A DNA stretch of 39,930 bases from JAFDVL01 sp043736395 (GTDB lineage: Bacteria > Acidobacteriota > Blastocatellia > RBC074): the NCBI GenBank assembly GCA_043736395.1, contig JAYTCQ010000151.1, forward strand, positions 1 to 39,930, read 5' to 3'. Both the position numbers and the translations under genes were made by a program. Positions 9,064 through 16,734 of this stretch are shown here, piece by piece (within the stretch, counting starts at the first letter, position 1; every line of letters starts with the position of its first letter). The notes under the pieces are model-generated. The model made no database searches. It saw only the letters and a program-made list of their open reading frames with translations, and had not been told where the DNA came from.

Positions 9064-9842
9064 GTAATCTCATTAGCTTGCGCGTGTGGGGCGATCACGC
9101 CTGCTTCACACGTCCGGAAATGAAAGTCGAACGTGTCAGCTATTCAATGATGACACCTTCAGCAGCACGCGGCATCCTCGAAGCCATCTTCTGGGAACCG
9201 CAAATTTATTATCTGATTGATTCAATCCGCGTCATCAAAAAAGGCAGATGGTTTTCTTTTCGACGCAATGAAGTGACCGCTGTCATTGGGGCAATTCAGT
9301 CGTGGATGAAGTCGCCGGAAAAGGTTTCTTACATCGAAGCTGGCGGCGGCGCAAGTGACGGCACGCAGCGCAATATGCTGGCTTTGCAGGATGTTGAATA
9401 CCTCATCACCGCCGAAGTTCGTTTGAGTCAGTTGGGGCAATCCTCGCCGCACGGCATTACCAAATACGTCGAAGAAATCAGACGCCGCGCTTCACAAGGA
9501 AAATGTTTCCATCGTCCGTATTTTGGCGTGCGCGAATTCGCGGCAGATTTTGAACTTGTCGAAAACGCTCAAGCAGAACTTCAAGCCCGGACGACGCAAC
9601 GCTTCGACGAAGATTTAGGGCTGATGCTCTACGACGTGTTTGATGCGAACGCGCGCGCGCAAGGCTTTAAATGGATGAACGATGCGGAACTGGAGGCAAT
9701 GAAAACCTCGGCAGGCAAAAAGGCAAAAAACCTGCCGCGCTATCAAGGTTCCATCATCAAGCCGCAAGCCGCATTCTTTCACGCGAAAATTGAAAACTCG
9801 ACGATGGAGTGTCATCCCGAACGGGTGAAATTTGCGGGATAA
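9060..9842 (+). CDS. cas5c: Cas5c (Cas5d), crRNA-processing Cascade subunit
   Basis: The 260-residue protein begins SLRVWGDHACFTRPEMKVER, the hallmark of Cas5 of subtype I-C, followed by SYSMMTPSAARGILEAIFW. In I-C, which lacks Cas6, Cas5 cuts the repeat in pre-crRNA and stays on the 5' handle of the crRNA. Central residues such as the segment GITKYVEEIRRRASQGKCFHRPY fit the family, including a late RPYFGVREF strand. The start overlaps the cas3 stop as ATGA, indicating translational coupling. A 67-base gap with a palindrome separates it from cas8c. Confidence 0.95.
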   Translation: MSNLISLRVWGDHACFTRPEMKVERVSYSMMTPSAARGILEAIFWEPQIYYLIDSIRVIKKGRWFSFRRNEVTAVIGAIQSWMKSPEKVSYIEAGGGASDGTQRNMLALQDVEYLITAEVRLSQLGQSSPHGITKYVEEIRRRASQGKCFHRPYFGVREFAADFELVENAQAELQARTTQRFDEDLGLMLYDVFDANARAQGFKWMNDAELEAMKTSAGKKAKNLPRYQGSIIKPQAAFFHAKIENSTMECHPERVKFAG

Positions 9843-9849
9843 AAGTTCA

Positions 9850-9887
9850 GAGTACCGCCTTCAGGCGGCTGCGTAAACGCGGTACTC
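9850..9887. repeat. Nested palindrome between cas5c and cas8c
   Basis: Outer arms GAGTACCGC (9850-9858) and GCGGTACTC (9879-9887) enclose a second hairpin, CCGCC-TTCA-GGCGG (9855-9868). The right end continues as CAAAAC, exactly as in the hairpin after pobA. It interrupts an otherwise overlapping operon and lies just upstream of the cas8c ribosome site AAAGGAG. Confidence 0.7.
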
Positions 9888-9909
9888 AAAACAGAAAGGA
9901 GCAATCAAT

Positions 9910-11813
9910 ATGCTACTCAAAGCACTATACGAATTAGCGCATTCGCGCAAACTGCTTGACGATCTGGCGTTTAATACCAAAGCCGTTCGTTGGATTATTC
10001 AATTGGATGTACATGGGAATTTTCTTGGTATTGTCCCAACTGGAGATGACAAACGTGGCAAAGAATTTAGTACACCACAAACCAGTCGTCCCAAGGTTGC
10101 GGGTGGTGTCGCAGAATTTTTAGCCGATGGCATTACCGCTGTCTTTGGCTTTGATTCTGATCCTGAAAAAGACCAAGACAATGAAAAGCGACGAAAAGAT
10201 CGAGATCAAAACAATGCCGCTAAACAAGCGGATTTTTGGCAGCAGATCGAGACAGGGTTTAATGAAACTAAACATCCATCGTTGCAAGCGTTGTTAAATT
10301 TCAAAAACCAACAGGGAGATCAACCTGGCTTTTTACGGTGGGGCATAAGCAGGATTCAGCCGGCAAGGAAAAGCCTGCCTGGTGGTTAACAACAGCAGAA
10401 GGTGGTGAAGTTAAATTTGCTGCTACAGAATATTTTACTTTCTCGGTGGATGGGCAATTGCTGCTGGAGGATGAACGAACGATTCGTCCATTTTGGCGCA
10501 CGGTTTACCAGCAGGAAATTAGCAATAAGAACGAAGTGGTCGAAAAAGGGCTATGCTTGATTACTGGTGCCACCGAAGTTTCTATTGCACCAACCCATCC
10601 CAAAATTAAAAATGTCCCCGGTACGCAATCTTTTGGCGCTTCGATTGTTTCGTTCGATAAACCTTCTTTCGCTTCATTTGGATTAGATCAAAGCTACAAT
10701 GCGCCCGCTTCAATTGAAGCGGCAACCGCATATGGCACAGCACTTAATTGGTTACTGTCTCAGAAAAATCACAACATCAGAATCAAGAATGCTCCGACAA
10801 TAATCTGTTTCTGGGCGAAGAAGTATGAAGAAAGCACGGAAGATTTTTTCGCGCTTTTCGATCAGCCCAAGCCGGAAACCATTAAGAAGTTTTTGGCTTC
10901 ACCTTTGAGCGGAGAAGAACGCAGCGAAATTGCCGACGACGAATTTTACAGCGTCACACTCGCAGGCAATGGCGGACGCATTGTCGTTCGTCATTGGTTA
11001 CAAGTGCCGCTCACCACTGCAAAGTCAAATTTGCAGAAATGGTTTCAGGATTTGGAAATCGCACCATATGGAGAACCTTCAGCTGCTAAGAAAAAAGGCG
11101 ATGAAGAAACTTCTTCGCCGCTTGGATTATATCGTCTGGCAATGACGACAGTCCGCGAATCAAAAGATTTACAACCCGAAATTTTGACGCAACTTTATCG
11201 CGCTGCCCTCGAAGCGCACGCGCCATCGTTGCAATTACTCAAACCTGTCTTGAACCGCCTGGCAAAACAATTAGCCAAAGATGGTCCAAATACCACGTTA
11301 CGCAATTTATCCCGCTTCGCGCTCATTCGGTTGATCGTGAATCGCAACCGCAAACCAGGAGAACCCATTATGGAAACAAAAGTTTTTGACACCAACGACG
11401 CAGCCTATAACTGTGGTCGTTTGCTGGCAATTTTTGATGATCTTCAAATGAACGCTCACGATTTTCAGTTGGAAGGCGCAGGCGTCGTCGAACGTTATTA
11501 CGGTTCAGCTTCATCTGCGCCGAACTCTGCATTTGGCATTTTATGGCGTTTGCACCAGCATCATTTGAGGAAAGTTTCACGCAAAAACAAAGGAGCTTCC
11601 GAAGCCATCAAACGCCGCATTGCTGAAATCGCCGCGCTGTTTCCGCAACCTGCACCGCTGCAACCGCCACAATTTCCACGTACCTTTTCGCTCGTCGAGC
11701 AAGGACGTTTTGCACTTGGCTTTTATCAGCAAAAAGCCGCCGACGATGCAGCCCGCAAAGAAGCTAAAAACAACAAACAAACTCAGCCGACTTCTCAACC
11801 CGAAGTTGTATAG
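9910..11813 (+). CDS. cas8c: Cas8c (Csd1) large Cascade subunit, interrupted by a one-base frameshift
   Basis: The product is encoded in two overlapping frames. Frame 1 (9910-10389) starts MLLKALYELAHSRKLLDD behind AAAGGAG, typical of Cas8c, and leaves the family near codon 140. The continuation is read in the -1 frame through 11813 (VGHKQDSAGKEKPAWWL onward). The switch point is a run of five T at 10330-10334 (GGC TTT TTA). One additional T would give G-F-F-T-V-G-H-K and a single protein of about 634 residues, the usual size. Cas8c recognises the PAM and stabilises the R-loop. It may be a true inactivating deletion, a sequencing error or programmed slippage. The C-terminal part contains an internal Cas11c start. 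Confidence 0.85.
11370..11813 (+). CDS. cas11c: Cas11c small subunit, internal translation product of cas8c
   Basis: Type I-C systems are known to make their small subunit from an internal start near the 3' end of cas8c. Here an in-frame ATG at 11370 (METKVFDTNDAAYNCGRLLA) is preceded by a textbook AGGAG at 11357-11361, eight bases away, in a region where no ribosome site would be expected. The product would be 147 residues, rich in helices (LLAIFDDLQM, FGILWRLHQHHLRKV, AIKRRIAEIAALF), with a charged, low-complexity tail. It should line the Cascade belly and contact the non-target strand. It lies downstream of the frameshift, so it would be made regardless of it. Confidence 0.8.
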   Translation: METKVFDTNDAAYNCGRLLAIFDDLQMNAHDFQLEGAGVVERYYGSASSAPNSAFGILWRLHQHHLRKVSRKNKGASEAIKRRIAEIAALFPQPAPLQPPQFPRTFSLVEQGRFALGFYQQKAADDAARKEAKNNKQTQPTSQPEVV

Positions 11814-11822
11814 GAGAATTTT

Positions 11823-12752
11823 ATGAGCAACCAAACATTGACCAACCGACACGATTTTCTTTTGTTTTTTGAAGTCACCAACGGCAACCCCAACGGTGAC
11901 CCGGATGCCGGAAATATGCCGCGTCTTGATCCCAACACCAATCGCGGTCTTGTTTCGGATGTCTGCCTGAAACGCAAAGTCAGAAATTACATCAGCGAAT
12001 TTGCGCCAACGCGGAATGGCAATGGCTACAACATTCTGGTTTCACAAGGAGCCGTTATCAATCGAACTTTAGATCAGGCAGTCTTGAAAGGAGGCGAAGA
12101 ATTCAGTCACATCAAAGATAAAGCTGAAGCCGCCATTCACTGGGTCTGTCGTGAATTTTATGACGTCCGCGCTTTCGGCGGTGTACTTTCAACTGGCAAC
12201 GAAGTAATGAAAGGTTGTGCCTTCGGACAAGTGCGTGGTCCGGTGCAGTTTACCTTCGGGCAGTCGTTTCATCCGATCACGCCGCTGGAAATCACCATCA
12301 CGCGTTGTGCCGTTGCCAAAGAGGAAGACGCCGCCAAAGAGCGAACCATGGGCAATAAGCATATCGTTCCCTACGCACTCTACGCCGCAAAAGGTTACGT
12401 TTCACCCGCCTTTGCCGAACGCACAGACTTCACGCAATCCGATCTGGATTTATTATTTGAAGCACTCCTGCACATGTTCGAACATGACCGCTCCGCCGCA
12501 CGCGGGGAAATGGTAGTGCGTGGTCTTTATGACTTCGAGCATGTCGGGACACAGCACGAAAACAATGCTGAGCAAAACAAGCGCGAAGCCCGTTTAGGTT
12601 GCGCCCCGGCGCATAAATTATTTGAGGGCATCAACGTTCACTTGCGCGAAGGCAAAGAATTTCCTGAATCATTTGCTGATTATGAAGTGCAATGCGCGTG
12701 GACAGAAGAAAACTTACCCAAGGGCGTCAAATTACATAAGAGGCACGAATGA
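11823..12752 (+). CDS. cas7c: Cas7c (Csd2), Cascade backbone subunit
   Basis: The 309-residue protein has the diagnostic N-terminal NGNPNGDPDAGNMPR (residues 20-34) followed by GLVSDVCLKRKVRNY, both specific to Csd2/Cas7 of subtype I-C. Later conserved segments include VRAFGGVLSTG, GQVRGPVQFTFGQS and HIVPYALYAAKGYVSP. Cas7 copies polymerise along the crRNA spacer. AGGAG lies about 7 bases before the ATG, nine bases after the cas8c stop. The stop codon overlaps the next small gene as ATGA. Confidence 0.96.
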   Translation: MSNQTLTNRHDFLLFFEVTNGNPNGDPDAGNMPRLDPNTNRGLVSDVCLKRKVRNYISEFAPTRNGNGYNILVSQGAVINRTLDQAVLKGGEEFSHIKDKAEAAIHWVCREFYDVRAFGGVLSTGNEVMKGCAFGQVRGPVQFTFGQSFHPITPLEITITRCAVAKEEDAAKERTMGNKHIVPYALYAAKGYVSPAFAERTDFTQSDLDLLFEALLHMFEHDRSAARGEMVVRGLYDFEHVGTQHENNAEQNKREARLGCAPAHKLFEGINVHLREGKEFPESFADYEVQCAWTEENLPKGVKLHKRHE

Positions 12753-13057
12753 TTTTCAACGAAACTTCACTACTCCAAGTCTCGGCACACGCGATTGAGC
12801 AGTTTCAAAATCGTATTGCGCCGATGAACGATGAAAAGGCAGAGCAATTTATTAACGACGGAATCCGTCAGGCTGTGAATATCAAAACACAGCCTGACGG
12901 CACTTCGTTTCGCATCAGGACGCGTCGCCCTTTTCCTTTTGAATTTCGGGCGTACTGCGTCTATGACGTTGAAAAATTAGCGTATGTCGTGACGACGATT
13001 GTTCGTGGCAACAGCAATGTGACGCGCAAGAAACATCGAAAAGAGAAAGCTCTATGA
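12749..13057 (+). CDS. Small unknown protein inserted in the cas operon
   Basis: This 102-residue protein is not a standard I-C component. Its start overlaps cas7 (ATGA, 12749) and its stop overlaps the cas4 start (ATGA, 13054), and AGAGG six bases upstream supports translation. It opens SLLQVSAHAIEQFQNRIAPM followed by DEKAEQFINDGIRQAV, then two beta-like stretches (FRIRTRRPFPFEFRAYCVYD; LAYVVTTIVRG) and a basic tail (RKKHRKEKAL). A helix with H-A-x-E-x-F-x-x-R followed by a sheet ending in V-x-T-I/V resembles small BrnT/DUF4258/RelE-fold proteins; this is impression only. No Cys motif, signal peptide or membrane segment is visible. Position suggests a role in adaptation or regulation. Confidence 0.75.
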   Translation: MIFNETSLLQVSAHAIEQFQNRIAPMNDEKAEQFINDGIRQAVNIKTQPDGTSFRIRTRRPFPFEFRAYCVYDVEKLAYVVTTIVRGNSNVTRKKHRKEKAL

Positions 13058-13650
13058 CACCGCTTGAACCAGTGCTGATCTCCGCACTCAATCAATATGT
13101 GTTCTGTCCTCGTCGCTGCGCGTTAATGCATGTCGAAGGTGTGTGGGTGGACAATCAACACACGATCATCGGTTCTTTCTTGCACGAACATGTAGACGAA
13201 CCAGGGTATGAAACCGACAAAGATGGAACGTTGTTGCGAGCACTTCCGCTCGTTTCACAGCGTTACGGAATCACAGGGAGAGCAGACATCGTAGAAGTCC
13301 GTGACGACACCTATATTCCGGTTGAATACAAAAAAGGGAAGCGTCGAAAGTTTGAAAATGATGATGTTCAGCTTTGTGCGCAAGGCTTGTGTTTGGAAGA
13401 AATGTTCACGTGTGAAGTGACCGTCGGCTACATCTTTCACGCCGCAAGTAAACGCCGCCGCGAAGTGATTTTTGATTGGCAATTACGACAGGAAACACAG
13501 CGCGTGATTGAAGCCGTACGGCACATGCTGGCGGAAGAAATTACGCCTCCGGCAGAATTAAAACCTCGCTGTGAAGGATGTAGTTTGCGCGGTGTTTGTA
13601 TGCCGGAAATTACCAGTTTCGGGTTTCAGGCTCCAAGTGTTGAGTTTTAG
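13054..13650 (+). CDS. cas4: Cas4 exonuclease for spacer acquisition
   Basis: The 198-residue protein has the four-cysteine iron-sulfur signature split between the ends: Cys18 (YVFCPRRCAL), and Cys173, Cys176 and Cys182 (PRCEGCSLRGVC). The RecB-type nuclease core shows His44, GRADIVEV with Asp78, and the PVEYKKGKRR motif with Glu91 and Lys93. Cas4 trims prespacers and enforces PAM-dependent orientation together with Cas1 in I-C systems. The start overlaps the preceding small gene by four bases. A 185-base gap with a large imperfect palindrome separates it from cas1. Confidence 0.95.
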   Translation: MTPLEPVLISALNQYVFCPRRCALMHVEGVWVDNQHTIIGSFLHEHVDEPGYETDKDGTLLRALPLVSQRYGITGRADIVEVRDDTYIPVEYKKGKRRKFENDDVQLCAQGLCLEEMFTCEVTVGYIFHAASKRRREVIFDWQLRQETQRVIEAVRHMLAEEITPPAELKPRCEGCSLRGVCMPEITSFGFQAPSVEF

Positions 13651-13651
13651 C

Positions 13652-13806
13652 GACTGGAGCTCAAGCGTCTCGCTTGATGCGAGCGCGTGCAACCCCGCTC
13701 GCTGACGTGGTGAGAAAGGCGCATCCATCGCCAGCGAGCTTCCTGCGCGAAGTGCGTTTGCCTCGCTCCGCTGGCAAACGGCAAGCGGGACGCTTGCGCT
13801 CCAGTC
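13652..13806. repeat. 155-base element with 25-base inverted ends between cas4 and cas1
   Basis: Ends 13652-13676 (GACTGGAGCTCAAGCGTCTC...) and 13782-13806 are inverted copies with two mismatches in 25. Inside, GTTTGCC/GGCAAAC forms a second stem near 13756-13779. The element is GC-rich relative to its neighbours and contains no ORF that reads as protein. It resembles a palindromic miniature repeat rather than a terminator, since cas1 must still be transcribed. Confidence 0.75.
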
Positions 13807-13835
13807 ACTCCGCCGTTTCTCGGAATTAAATCATT

Positions 13836-14921
13836 ATGGAAATCAAACAAAATACTTTATTCCTCACCACTGAAAACACGCATGTTTCGCGCGATCATCT
13901 GACGCTGCGCATCGAAATCGAAAAGCAACTCAAGCTCGCCGTACCGATTCATCATCTGGAATCTATTTGCATCTTCGGCTATCAGATTTCACTCAGCCCG
14001 CAGGCGTTACAGCTTTGCTGGGAACACGGGGTCAATGTGAATTACCTCAGTGAACACGGCTACCTATTGGGACGCTGGGAAGGCGTTCCGAACACCAGTG
14101 TGCTGCTGCGAATGGCGCAATATCGAGCCGCCGAGAATGGCGATAAAACGGCATCCATTGCGACACAATGTGTCGTCGGTAAGTTGCAAAATTCACGGGT
14201 CTCTCTGCTGCGCTCAGCGCGTGAAACTGAAAACGAAACAGAAAAACAAACCCTGCAAACCTGTGCCGATGACATCAACCTTTTGTTGCGTCGCCTGTTG
14301 CATCCGACTGATGAAGAGCCTGACGAAACAGACCTGACCCCGCCTGCTGAAATCCGTCCACTTACTGACCGGATTCGCGGTTATGAAGGGCAGGCCGCGA
14401 GTTTGTATTTTGAAATCTTCGATCTGCATTTGCGACAACAACGCGAAGACTTTGCTTTCACAACCAGGTCACGCCGTCCGCCGCGTGATGCCATTAATTG
14501 TCTGTTGTCGTTTATCTATGCATTGATTCGCAACGATTGTATTGCGGCGTTGACGGCAACGGGGCTTGATCCGTTCGTTGGGTATTTGCATGCAGTGCGT
14601 TCCAATCGTCCTGCTCTGGCACTGGATTTAATGGAAGAGTTTCGTCCACTCATCGCAGATCGTTTAGCCATCACGCTCATCAACCGTAAACAAATCACCA
14701 CCGATGATTTTCACTTCCGCGAAGGTGGCACGGTCGAGCTAACAAAAGACGGACGCAAAGCTTTAATTACGGCATATCAAACGCGCAAAAAAGATGTCAT
14801 CACCCACCCGCTTTTAAATCAAGAATGCCCGATTGGACAATTATTTTTGTTGCAAGCCAGAATTCTGGCGCGTCACCTGCGGGGAGATTTAGATCTTTAT
14901 TTACCGTGTGTGCTGAAATAG
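13836..14921 (+). CDS. cas1: Cas1c integrase
   Basis: This 361-residue protein is the CRISPR integrase. The metal-binding residues are Glu184 (RGYEGQAASLYFEIF), His252 (VGYLHAVR) and Asp264 with Glu267/Glu268 (LALDLMEEFRPLIADR). The N-terminal beta domain begins NTLFLTTENTHVSRDHLTLR, as in Cas1c. It is a little longer than typical Cas1c because of an acidic insert around residues 155-175 (PTDEEPDETDLTPP). With Cas2 it inserts trimmed prespacers at the leader end of the array. The ribosome site is weak. Confidence 0.96.
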   Translation: MEIKQNTLFLTTENTHVSRDHLTLRIEIEKQLKLAVPIHHLESICIFGYQISLSPQALQLCWEHGVNVNYLSEHGYLLGRWEGVPNTSVLLRMAQYRAAENGDKTASIATQCVVGKLQNSRVSLLRSARETENETEKQTLQTCADDINLLLRRLLHPTDEEPDETDLTPPAEIRPLTDRIRGYEGQAASLYFEIFDLHLRQQREDFAFTTRSRRPPRDAINCLLSFIYALIRNDCIAALTATGLDPFVGYLHAVRSNRPALALDLMEEFRPLIADRLAITLINRKQITTDDFHFREGGTVELTKDGRKALITAYQTRKKDVITHPLLNQECPIGQLFLLQARILARHLRGDLDLYLPCVLK

Positions 14922-15044
14922 TTCGCAGTAGGAAGAAGTTCGCAGTTCGCAGCGAAGACAGTTCGCAGTCTACAGAGATGAGAATTCGCAGATTACGGTG
15001 AACTGTTTTTACTGCGAACGGCGAACTTCTTCCTACTGCGAACT
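14920..15044. repeat. Perfect 24-base inverted repeat between cas1 and cas2
   Basis: Arms 14920-14943 (AGTTCGCAGTAGGAAGAAG...) and 15021-15044 are perfect reverse complements. After one mismatch, pairing continues with GTTCGCAG (14945-14952) against CTGCGAAC (15012-15019). The interior repeats GTTCGCAG again near 14961. The left arm begins on the cas1 stop codon. It is likely a miniature palindromic element; folded in mRNA it would form a very stable stem between two genes that normally overlap or abut. Confidence 0.8.
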
Positions 15045-15065
15045 TTCCCCGCTGTGAACTTTTTT

Positions 15066-15350
15066 ATGTTTGTCCTCATTACTTACGATGTAACAACGGT
15101 TGATAAAGCTGGTGCGCGACGCTTACGGCGGATCGCACGCGCTTGTTCAGATTATGGTCAACGTGCTCAGAACTCAGTGTTTGAATGTAAGCTGAGTCAG
15201 CAGCACTGGGTCAGTTTGCGGGAGCGGTTATTACGAGAGATGGATAGCAATCAAGACTCGCTCCGATTTTACTTTCTTGATTCCGATATTTCGATTGAAC
15301 ATCACGGCACGAAGAAACCAATTGATTTTGAAGCACCATTAATTTTATAG
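15066..15350 (+). CDS. cas2: Cas2 (I-C)
   Basis: The family begins M(F/M)VLITYDV, so I chose the ATG at 15066 (94 residues, the usual size) over a GTG four codons earlier. The ferredoxin-like strand FVLITYDV carries the conserved Asp8. SDYGQRAQNSVFEC and DSLRFYFL are standard Cas2 motifs, and the end DFEAPLIL matches the common ...GPLIL terminus. Cas2 dimerises as the core of the Cas1-Cas2 integrase. The array follows 217 bases downstream in the same direction. Confidence 0.94.
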   Translation: MFVLITYDVTTVDKAGARRLRRIARACSDYGQRAQNSVFECKLSQQHWVSLRERLLREMDSNQDSLRFYFLDSDISIEHHGTKKPIDFEAPLIL

Positions 15351-15567
15351 TGCCTGCACAGAATGAAATTTTCAGACAAACAACAAGATTGCGCGAACCA
15401 CAAGTGTCGGCTGAAGAGCGGCAGTTTCGCGCTTTCCCTAAACTACTTACGACAAAGCAATTTGGCTGTTGGCCGAAATGTCGTCACAGCCACAACCCAT
15501 CCGAAAATGATTGGTTCGCGGAAAACAACCTCTAAGTTAAGTATCCAAAGAACTAAAATCGCGGGCG
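15351..15567 (+). promoter_or_regulatory. CRISPR leader region
   Basis: The 217 bases between the cas2 stop and the first repeat contain no convincing gene. The array is oriented with its degenerate repeat at the far end, so this side is the leader: it should hold the array promoter and the integration anchoring site. It is moderately AT-rich, ending in AGTTAAGTATCCAAAGAAC before the repeat. I cannot assign a specific -10 box. Confidence 0.6.
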
Positions 15568-15817
15568 GTTCGCCCTTTTGAATAAGAAGGGCGTGGATTG
15601 AAACCTTTGAGTCGTGAAAGCGTCCGCGTTGTGTCCCAGTTCGCCCTTTTGAATAAGAAGGGCGTGGATTGAAACAAGTGAGCGCATTCCGAGTCCGCAA
15701 TTGGACACGAGTTCGCCCTTTTGAATAAGAAGGGCGTGGATTGAAACTCGCAACGGCAGCGCAAGCCCTGTATTTATTGGGTTCGCCCTTTTGAATAAGA
15801 AGGGCGTGGGTTGAAAC
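15568..15817 (+). CRISPR. Type I-C CRISPR array, four repeats and three spacers
   Basis: Repeats of 37 bases lie at 15568-15604, 15639-15675, 15711-15747 and 15781-15817. They start GTTCGCCC and end GGGCGTGGATTGAAAC, the conserved 3' end of I-C repeats. CGCCCTT/AAGGGCG forms the 7-bp stem. Spacers are 34, 35 and 33 bases (15605-15638, 15676-15710, 15748-15780). The last repeat differs by one base (GGGTT for GGATT), marking the leader-distal end. Spacer targets cannot be identified without a search. Confidence 0.97.
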
Positions 15818-15922
15818 CCTTCAAGCTGCCGTTCCAAACTGCGAATGAATACGGTGTTCAAGATTGTGTCGGTCAGTTGAAACCAGAGACGTAAAATCAG
15901 GAGAAATGCCCTGGCTGTAACA

Positions 15923-16080
15923 TCAAGAATTCTCAATCTTGAAGACCATTTCTTCATTATCATTCGCCGGAGAATTCACCGCACGCGAGACCGGATAAAT
16001 TTCCAGCTCATCGTCAGGGTAGGGAATCAGCAGATCGAATAACTCTGCCGGATCAAGCCACAGGGATTCTTTCCGTGCAG
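15923..16080 (-). pseudogene. Decayed duplicate of the SRAP gene 3' end
   Basis: This segment aligns with the 3' end of the intact SRAP gene (17500-17660) in the same orientation, with about a dozen mismatches over some 135 bases by eye and one 12-base deletion between CTGCC repeats. Read on the minus strand it encodes ...LEIYPVSRAVNSPANDNEEM then VFKIENS and its own stop at 15923-15925, where the intact gene ends VFKVEVS. The N-terminal three quarters, including Cys2, are absent. It lies between the CRISPR array and the toxin-antitoxin patch. Confidence 0.9.
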
Positions 16081-16151
16081 TGCCTCAATACATGTCTTGA
16101 GCTTTAATAAATAATGTCGTATTTTTGTACTGCTAAATAGTTGAGATAAAT

Positions 16152-16565
16152 ATGAATAGCTACGGAACATTGTCATACAAGATTGCTACGCGCATCCAGC
16201 GCAAGAAATGGTCTGTCTTCTTGCGCGAGGATTTTGCCGACTTAGGCGGATATGATCAGGTGGGACGCATCTTGCGCGAATTGGCGGCGCAGGGAAAACT
16301 GGTCAGAATCGGGTATGGTCTCTATGCCAAAGCGAAGAAATCGCCGCTGACCGGACAGACTGTCCCGATTGTGTCGCTGCCCGTATTAGCCAAAGAAGCG
16401 CTGGAACGGTTGGGTGTGAAGGTTGCACCTTCTCGACTTGAAGAAGACTACAATGCCGGACGGACGACGCAAGTTCCTACGGGTCGCTTGATTGGTGTGA
16501 AAGGGCGCGTGAGTCGAAAAATTGGTTATGGTGGAGCGTATGTTAACTTTGAGCCAGCGGCCTGA
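16152..16565 (+). CDS. AbiEi-family (DUF6088-like) antitoxin
   Basis: This 137-residue protein has the winged-helix start seen in type IV antitoxins of the AbiEi/DUF6088 group: SYKIATRIQRKKWSVFLRED, then DQVGRILRELAAQGKLVRIG followed by YGLYAKAK. The C-terminal part (LAKEALERLGVKV, PTGRLIGVKGRVSRKIGYGG) also matches. AbiEi proteins repress their own operon and counter the AbiEii nucleotidyltransferase, giving phage defence or plasmid stability. The next gene overlaps it and is an AbiEii N-terminus, supporting the call. The upstream 70 bases are AT-rich and likely hold the promoter. Confidence 0.85.
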   Translation: MNSYGTLSYKIATRIQRKKWSVFLREDFADLGGYDQVGRILRELAAQGKLVRIGYGLYAKAKKSPLTGQTVPIVSLPVLAKEALERLGVKVAPSRLEEDYNAGRTTQVPTGRLIGVKGRVSRKIGYGGAYVNFEPAA

Positions 16566-16734
16566 GCAAACCCTGATCGAAGAAGTCGCTTTGGTGAAAG
16601 GGATCAACCCGTCATTTGTTGAGAAAGATTGGTGGGTGGTGCAGTTAGTGCGCGTCATCAATCGCTGGTCAGACAGTCCTTTCGTTTTTCGTGGAGGTCA
16701 GCGGCGACCGGTGAAACTGTTTCGATCAGGCTAA
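16540..16734 (+). pseudogene. AbiEii nucleotidyltransferase toxin, truncated to the N-terminus
   Basis: Starting at the ATG at 16540 inside the antitoxin's end (a usual overlap), the frame reads LTLSQRPEQTLIEEVALVKG then INPSFVEKDWWVVQLVRVI and FVFRGG. This is the N-terminal EKDxW...FVFKGG block of AbiEii/AbiGii toxins (normally about 250-340 residues). The expected GGTSLSK...RFSEDIDL catalytic segment never arrives: after FVFRGG comes an unrelated tail and a stop at 16734. The toxin has therefore lost its active site. The break coincides with the end of the opposing YgiT-type gene, suggesting a nested insertion or deletion. Confidence 0.8.

Noticed and set aside
9060..9842. A cas6 gene for crRNA processing
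   Set aside because: None is present, and none is expected: Cas5c does this in type I-C.
15847..15883. A possible fifth CRISPR repeat ending TTGAAAC
   Set aside because: Only the last seven or eight bases match; the rest of the 37 positions do not, so it is treated as chance.
15443..15963. Minus-strand open frames across the CRISPR array encoding repeated FLFKRAN/SYSKGR
   Set aside because: They are translations of the CRISPR repeats and have no independent support.
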